Below, in pieces: positions 6,230-8,356 of a stretch of DNA of 8,356 nt (its first letter is position 1; every line of letters starts with the position of its first letter). Where the stretch lies: positions 1 to 8,356 of the forward strand of contig JBAXAR010000088.1 in the NCBI GenBank assembly GCA_037142475.1, read 5' to 3'. The translations under genes and the position numbers were made by a program. A model generated the notes under the pieces. The model saw only the letters and a program-made list of their open reading frames with translations, was not told the DNA's origin and made no database searches. This DNA comes from CAIUMH01 sp037142475 (GTDB lineage: Bacteria > Actinomycetota > Acidimicrobiia > Acidimicrobiales > RAAP-2).

Positions 6230-7216
6230 TCAGGCCATCGGAGCGAGGAGACCCACGGCGTCCGCCGCCCTGCGATAGGTCGCCTCGGCAACCTGGGCAG
6301 CCTGAGTCGCTCCCGCAGAGAGGGTGCGCTCAACCTCACCGAGGTCTTCGCTGAAGGCGGCGTAGCGCTCCTGAAGTGGTTTCAGCGCTTCAATAAGAGC
6401 CTCAGCAACGTCACGCTTGAGATCCCCGTACCGTTCATAGCGCTCAGCGAGATCGCCAGGGGCGGATGCCGTCGCTGCGCCGAGGAGGCTCAGGAGATTG
6501 GCTAAGCCAGGCTTGCCCTCCGGGTCATAGCGAACCTCACCGTCAGTATCGGTGACCGCTTTTTTGACCTTGCGTTCAATCTCAGCCGGGGCATCGAGGA
6601 TCCCGACAGTTCCAAGTGGTGAACCTACCGACTTGGACATCTTGCGTTCAGGGTGCTGAAGGTCCATCACCCGAGCGGCCACTGCCGGGATGGTGGCGGT
6701 AGGAACCGTGAAGATCTCGCCGTAGTGGTGGTTGAACCGCTGGGCGATCTCTCGAGTGAGTTCGAGATGCTGCCGCTGATCCGCGCCGACCGGGACTTCG
6801 TCAGCGTCATAGAGCAAGATGTCCGCCGCCATTAGAACGGGATAGGTGAAAAGCCCCACCCTGACGGACTCTTGGCCGCCACCCTTGTCCTTGAATTGCG
6901 TCATTCGCCGAAGCTCACCCATGGTGGCGGTGCATTCAAGGAGCCATGTCAACTGCTGGTGTGCAGGAACGTGGCTCTGGACAAACAGTGTGCAGCGCTT
7001 GGGATCGAGCCCAGCGGCGAGCAGGACGCAGGCCGCCTCCACGGTCTGACGACGAAGCACGGCAGGATCGATGGACAAGGTGAGGGCGTGGAGATCAACA
7101 ATGCAGTAGTACGCATCGGCCCGCTCTTGCTCGGCGACCCAGTTGCGCACCGCACCGAAGTAATTCCCGAGGTGCAGATCGCCAGAAGGTTGGATTCCAG
7201 AGAGGACCGTTGCCAT
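6230..7216 (-). CDS. trpS: Tryptophanyl-tRNA synthetase
   Basis: TrpS charges tRNA-Trp with tryptophan in the cytoplasm using ATP. The 328-aa product matches the normal bacterial length (about 330). It is a class I synthetase: the HIGH-type motif is HLGN at residues 15-18 within SGIQPSGDLHLGNY, the family motif VPVGADQ is at 141-147, and the KMSKS loop is at 192-196 (RKMSKSVGS). The C-terminal helical part runs to LLAPMA and ends at TGA 6232-6230. An ATG three codons upstream (7225) is also in frame. I prefer ATG 7216 because MATVLSGIQPSG is the usual N-terminus and a TACGAT -10 element sits 7 nt before it, indicating a leaderless start. The gene faces the M50-like gene and diverges from scpA. 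There is no room for a long leader such as a T-box. Confidence 0.96.
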   Translation of the reverse strand: MATVLSGIQPSGDLHLGNYFGAVRNWVAEQERADAYYCIVDLHALTLSIDPAVLRRQTVEAACVLLAAGLDPKRCTLFVQSHVPAHQQLTWLLECTATMGELRRMTQFKDKGGGQESVRVGLFTYPVLMAADILLYDADEVPVGADQRQHLELTREIAQRFNHHYGEIFTVPTATIPAVAARVMDLQHPERKMSKSVGSPLGTVGILDAPAEIERKVKKAVTDTDGEVRYDPEGKPGLANLLSLLGAATASAPGDLAERYERYGDLKRDVAEALIEALKPLQERYAAFSEDLGEVERTLSAGATQAAQVAEATYRRAADAVGLLAPMA

Positions 7217-7229
7217 GCCGATCATCGTA
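7217..7229 (-). promoter_or_regulatory. Leaderless promoter of trpS
   Basis: On the minus strand, TACGAT (7229-7224) matches TANNNT and lies 7 nt before ATG 7216, placing the transcription start at or next to the start codon. No recognisable -35 hexamer is seen about 17 nt further upstream (the sequence there reads TCAGGC at 7252-7247). The -10 overlaps one copy of the CATCGT motif described for this intergenic region. Confidence 0.5.
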
Positions 7230-7232
7230 GAA

Positions 7233-7274
7233 GACGATGGTCCACGGCCTGACGATGACCCGGTGCCACGGCCT
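7233..7274. repeat. Imperfect tandem duplication in the trpS-scpA divergent promoter
   Basis: Unit 1 (7233-7250) reads GACGATGGTCCACGGCCT. Unit 2 (7251-7274) follows with no gap, starts with the same GACGATG (7251-7257) and ends with the same CCACGGCCT (7266-7274), carrying six extra bases in the middle. The 9-bp repeat copies are 24 bp apart, one falling in the -35/-10 spacer region of each promoter. This could be an operator for a shared regulator or the trace of a small duplication. Confidence 0.55.
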
Positions 7275-7290
7275 TCTGTAGTCTCATCGT
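7255..7290 (+). promoter_or_regulatory. Leaderless promoter of scpA-scpB
   Basis: The -10 element TAGTCT (7279-7284) stands 6 nt before GTG 7291. A -35 candidate ATGACC (7255-7260) matches four of six TTGACA positions with an 18-bp spacer. No ribosome binding site precedes the GTG, so the transcript is probably leaderless. The spacing is identical to that of the promoter at 4992. Confidence 0.6.
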
Positions 7291-8082
7291 GTGAGCTTCG
7301 TCGTCGCCACCCCTGTGTTCAGCGGACCCGTGGAGTTGCTGCTGCATCTGGTGTCATCTCACGAGGTGGACATTCTTGAGATCGAACTAGCTCCCGTCGT
7401 CGATGCCTTTATCAAAGAGGTGCTTCACGCCAGAGGCGATGTGCCGCTCGAACAACTCAGTGACTTCCTTCTTGTCGCCGCGATCCTTCTGGAGATCAAG
7501 AGTCGCCGGCTTCTGCCCGGACCCGATGAGGTGGAATCGGACGAGGAGTTGGTGGGATGGGAAGAGCGCGACCTTCTGCTCGCCCGGCTCCTTGAGTTGC
7601 GCGCCTACTCAGCAGCCGCTGACCTCTTCGTCGGCCTCTTCGAGGCTGCCGCCCGGTCGGCGGCGCGAGTGGCCGGCCTCGAGGACGGCTTCGTGGTCCG
7701 GCCACCCGATCTCCTCGCCGGTGTGACCCCAGAGCGTCTCGCCGCGGCTTACGAACGAGCAACCGAAGAGCGCCCCACCGCTCAGGTCGACCTGAGCCAT
7801 GTGACCATCGACTCGGTGACCGTCGCCTCGACTGTCGCTTCGCTGGCTCGCGACCTTCCTCGACGGGGTGCAACGAGTTTCCGACAATTGGTAGCGGGTC
7901 TCACCGAACGAATCGAAGTCATCGTCCATTTCCTCGCTCTCCTTGAGCTCTGCAAGCTCGGACGCGTTTCTCTCGGACAGGGGCACACATTCGGCGATCT
8001 GCAGATCGCTTGGCTGGGCGACGAGCCCGACGAGGAATCAATTCTTTCCGGCTCATTGGAGGTCGATGACTATGACGGATGA
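7291..8082 (+). CDS. scpA: Segregation and condensation protein A (kleisin)
   Basis: ScpA is the kleisin subunit that bridges the Smc heads and binds a ScpB dimer, forming the bacterial condensin that organises and segregates the chromosome. The 263-aa product is of normal length. The N-terminal Smc-neck-binding part shows FSGPVELLLHLVSSHEVDILEIELAPVVDAFI (10-41), and FLLVAAILLEIKSRRLLPGP (59-78) is the strongest family signature. The middle (about 80-190) is a variable acidic and Ala-rich linker. The C-terminal winged helix (about 205-250) reads VIVHFLALLELCKLGRVSLGQGHTFGDLQIAW, the Smc-cap-binding segment. GTG 7291 is chosen because it follows the -10 at leaderless distance and gives a family-like N-terminus. 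The gene overlaps scpB by 11 nt. In mycobacteria a parA-like gene precedes scpA; here trpS does, on the opposite strand. Confidence 0.93.
   Translation: MSFVVATPVFSGPVELLLHLVSSHEVDILEIELAPVVDAFIKEVLHARGDVPLEQLSDFLLVAAILLEIKSRRLLPGPDEVESDEELVGWEERDLLLARLLELRAYSAAADLFVGLFEAAARSAARVAGLEDGFVVRPPDLLAGVTPERLAAAYERATEERPTAQVDLSHVTIDSVTVASTVASLARDLPRRGATSFRQLVAGLTERIEVIVHFLALLELCKLGRVSLGQGHTFGDLQIAWLGDEPDEESILSGSLEVDDYDG
8058..8062 (+). promoter_or_regulatory. Shine-Dalgarno site deciding the scpB start
   Basis: GGAGG lies inside the 3' end of scpA. Two in-frame ATG codons follow, at 8066 (3-nt spacing) and 8072 (9-nt spacing). The 9-nt spacing is workable and the 3-nt spacing too short, so ATG 8072 is favoured. 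This is the clearest ribosome binding site in the window, consistent with scpB being an internal operon gene. Confidence 0.65.
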
Positions 8083-8356
8083 CGAACTGGCATGTGGCGT
8101 CGAGGCGGTGCTCACCGTTGCCCTCGAGCCTGTCCCCGCGAGTGCGCTCGCAGACTTGATGGGGGAGAGCGAGGAGAGGACCGCTGAACTCCTGCGAACG
8201 ATCCGAGAGCGACTGATCACCGAGAACAGAGGTTTTGTCCTGGTCGAGTTGGCGTCGGGATGGCGCATTCAGAGCAATCCCGTGGCCGCAGATGTCGTCC
8301 AGCGATACGCCCAGCGTGATCTTTCGGCACGTCTCTCCACCGCGGCTCTTGAAACA
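8072..8356 (+). CDS. scpB: Segregation and condensation protein B (3' end outside window)
   Basis: The frame is open from ATG 8072 to the window edge, giving the first 95 residues. ScpB forms a dimer of tandem winged-helix domains that wraps ScpA in the Smc-ScpAB condensin. Visible family features are an N-terminal helix LACGVEAVLTVALEPVPASALADLM, a helix-turn segment ERTAELLRTIRERLITENRGFVLVELASGWRIQSNPVAADVV, and the run LSTAALET at the edge, where the second winged helix normally begins (LSxAALETLA). The start overlaps scpA by 11 nt and is fixed by the GGAGG at 8058-8062; ATG 8066 would add two residues. The fixed scpA-scpB order supports the call. The rest of the gene cannot be assessed. 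Confidence 0.9.
   Translation, partial: MTDDELACGVEAVLTVALEPVPASALADLMGESEERTAELLRTIRERLITENRGFVLVELASGWRIQSNPVAADVVQRYAQRDLSARLSTAALET

Noticed and set aside
6068..6505. Plus-strand open frame of 145 codons across the spacer and the 3' part of trpS
   Set aside because: Most of it is antisense to the conserved trpS C-terminus, there is no ribosome binding site, and the product resembles nothing I know.
7648..7664. GCCGCC/GGCGGC inverted repeat in scpA
   Set aside because: A 6-bp GC-only stem in an Ala/Arg-rich coding stretch is expected by composition.

Overview
The window reads as chromosomal housekeeping DNA from a high-GC actinomycete, probably of the Acidimicrobiia type rather than a mycobacterium or streptomycete. 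The lineage call is inference, from GC-rich coding with frequent GTG starts, an actinobacterial-style extended Nudix box, and gene order. The run nadK-recN-pyrG-Nudix hydrolase-xerD, followed by scpA-scpB, matches the order known around M. tuberculosis Rv1695-Rv1710, with differences noted in the findings. No prophage, insertion sequence, CRISPR array, rRNA or tRNA gene is visible, and no gene-free stretch exceeds 140 bases.

Layout. Positions 1-4970 (+) hold the 3' end of an NAD kinase gene, recN (GTG start), pyrG (GTG start), an ADP-ribose pyrophosphatase-like Nudix gene and xerD. They are packed with a 4-nt gap, a 41-nt gap, a 10-nt gap and an 11-nt overlap. Positions 4992-6092 (+) form a probable two-gene unit: a small DksA/TraR-type zinc-finger protein, then a multi-pass membrane protein of the M50 (site-2 protease) fold that has lost key catalytic residues. 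Positions 6093-6229 are a short convergent spacer. trpS lies on the minus strand (6230-7216). It shares a 74-bp divergent promoter region with scpA (7291-8082, +), which is coupled by an 11-nt overlap to scpB, cut by the window edge.

How the genes relate. RecN (SMC-like repair ATPase), XerD (chromosome dimer resolution) and ScpA/ScpB (condensin partners of Smc) all serve chromosome maintenance. NadK, PyrG and the Nudix enzyme serve nucleotide and cofactor metabolism; TrpS serves translation. Three genes expected to head transcription units (5004, trpS, scpA) have a TANNNT -10 element 6-7 nt before the start codon, which suggests leaderless mRNAs.

Nothing here amounts to a clearly new multi-gene system. 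The parts most worth a second look are the trpS/scpA divergent promoter, with a tandem duplication and four copies of CATCGT/ACGATG, and the apparently catalytically dead M50-like membrane protein paired with a zinc-finger regulator.
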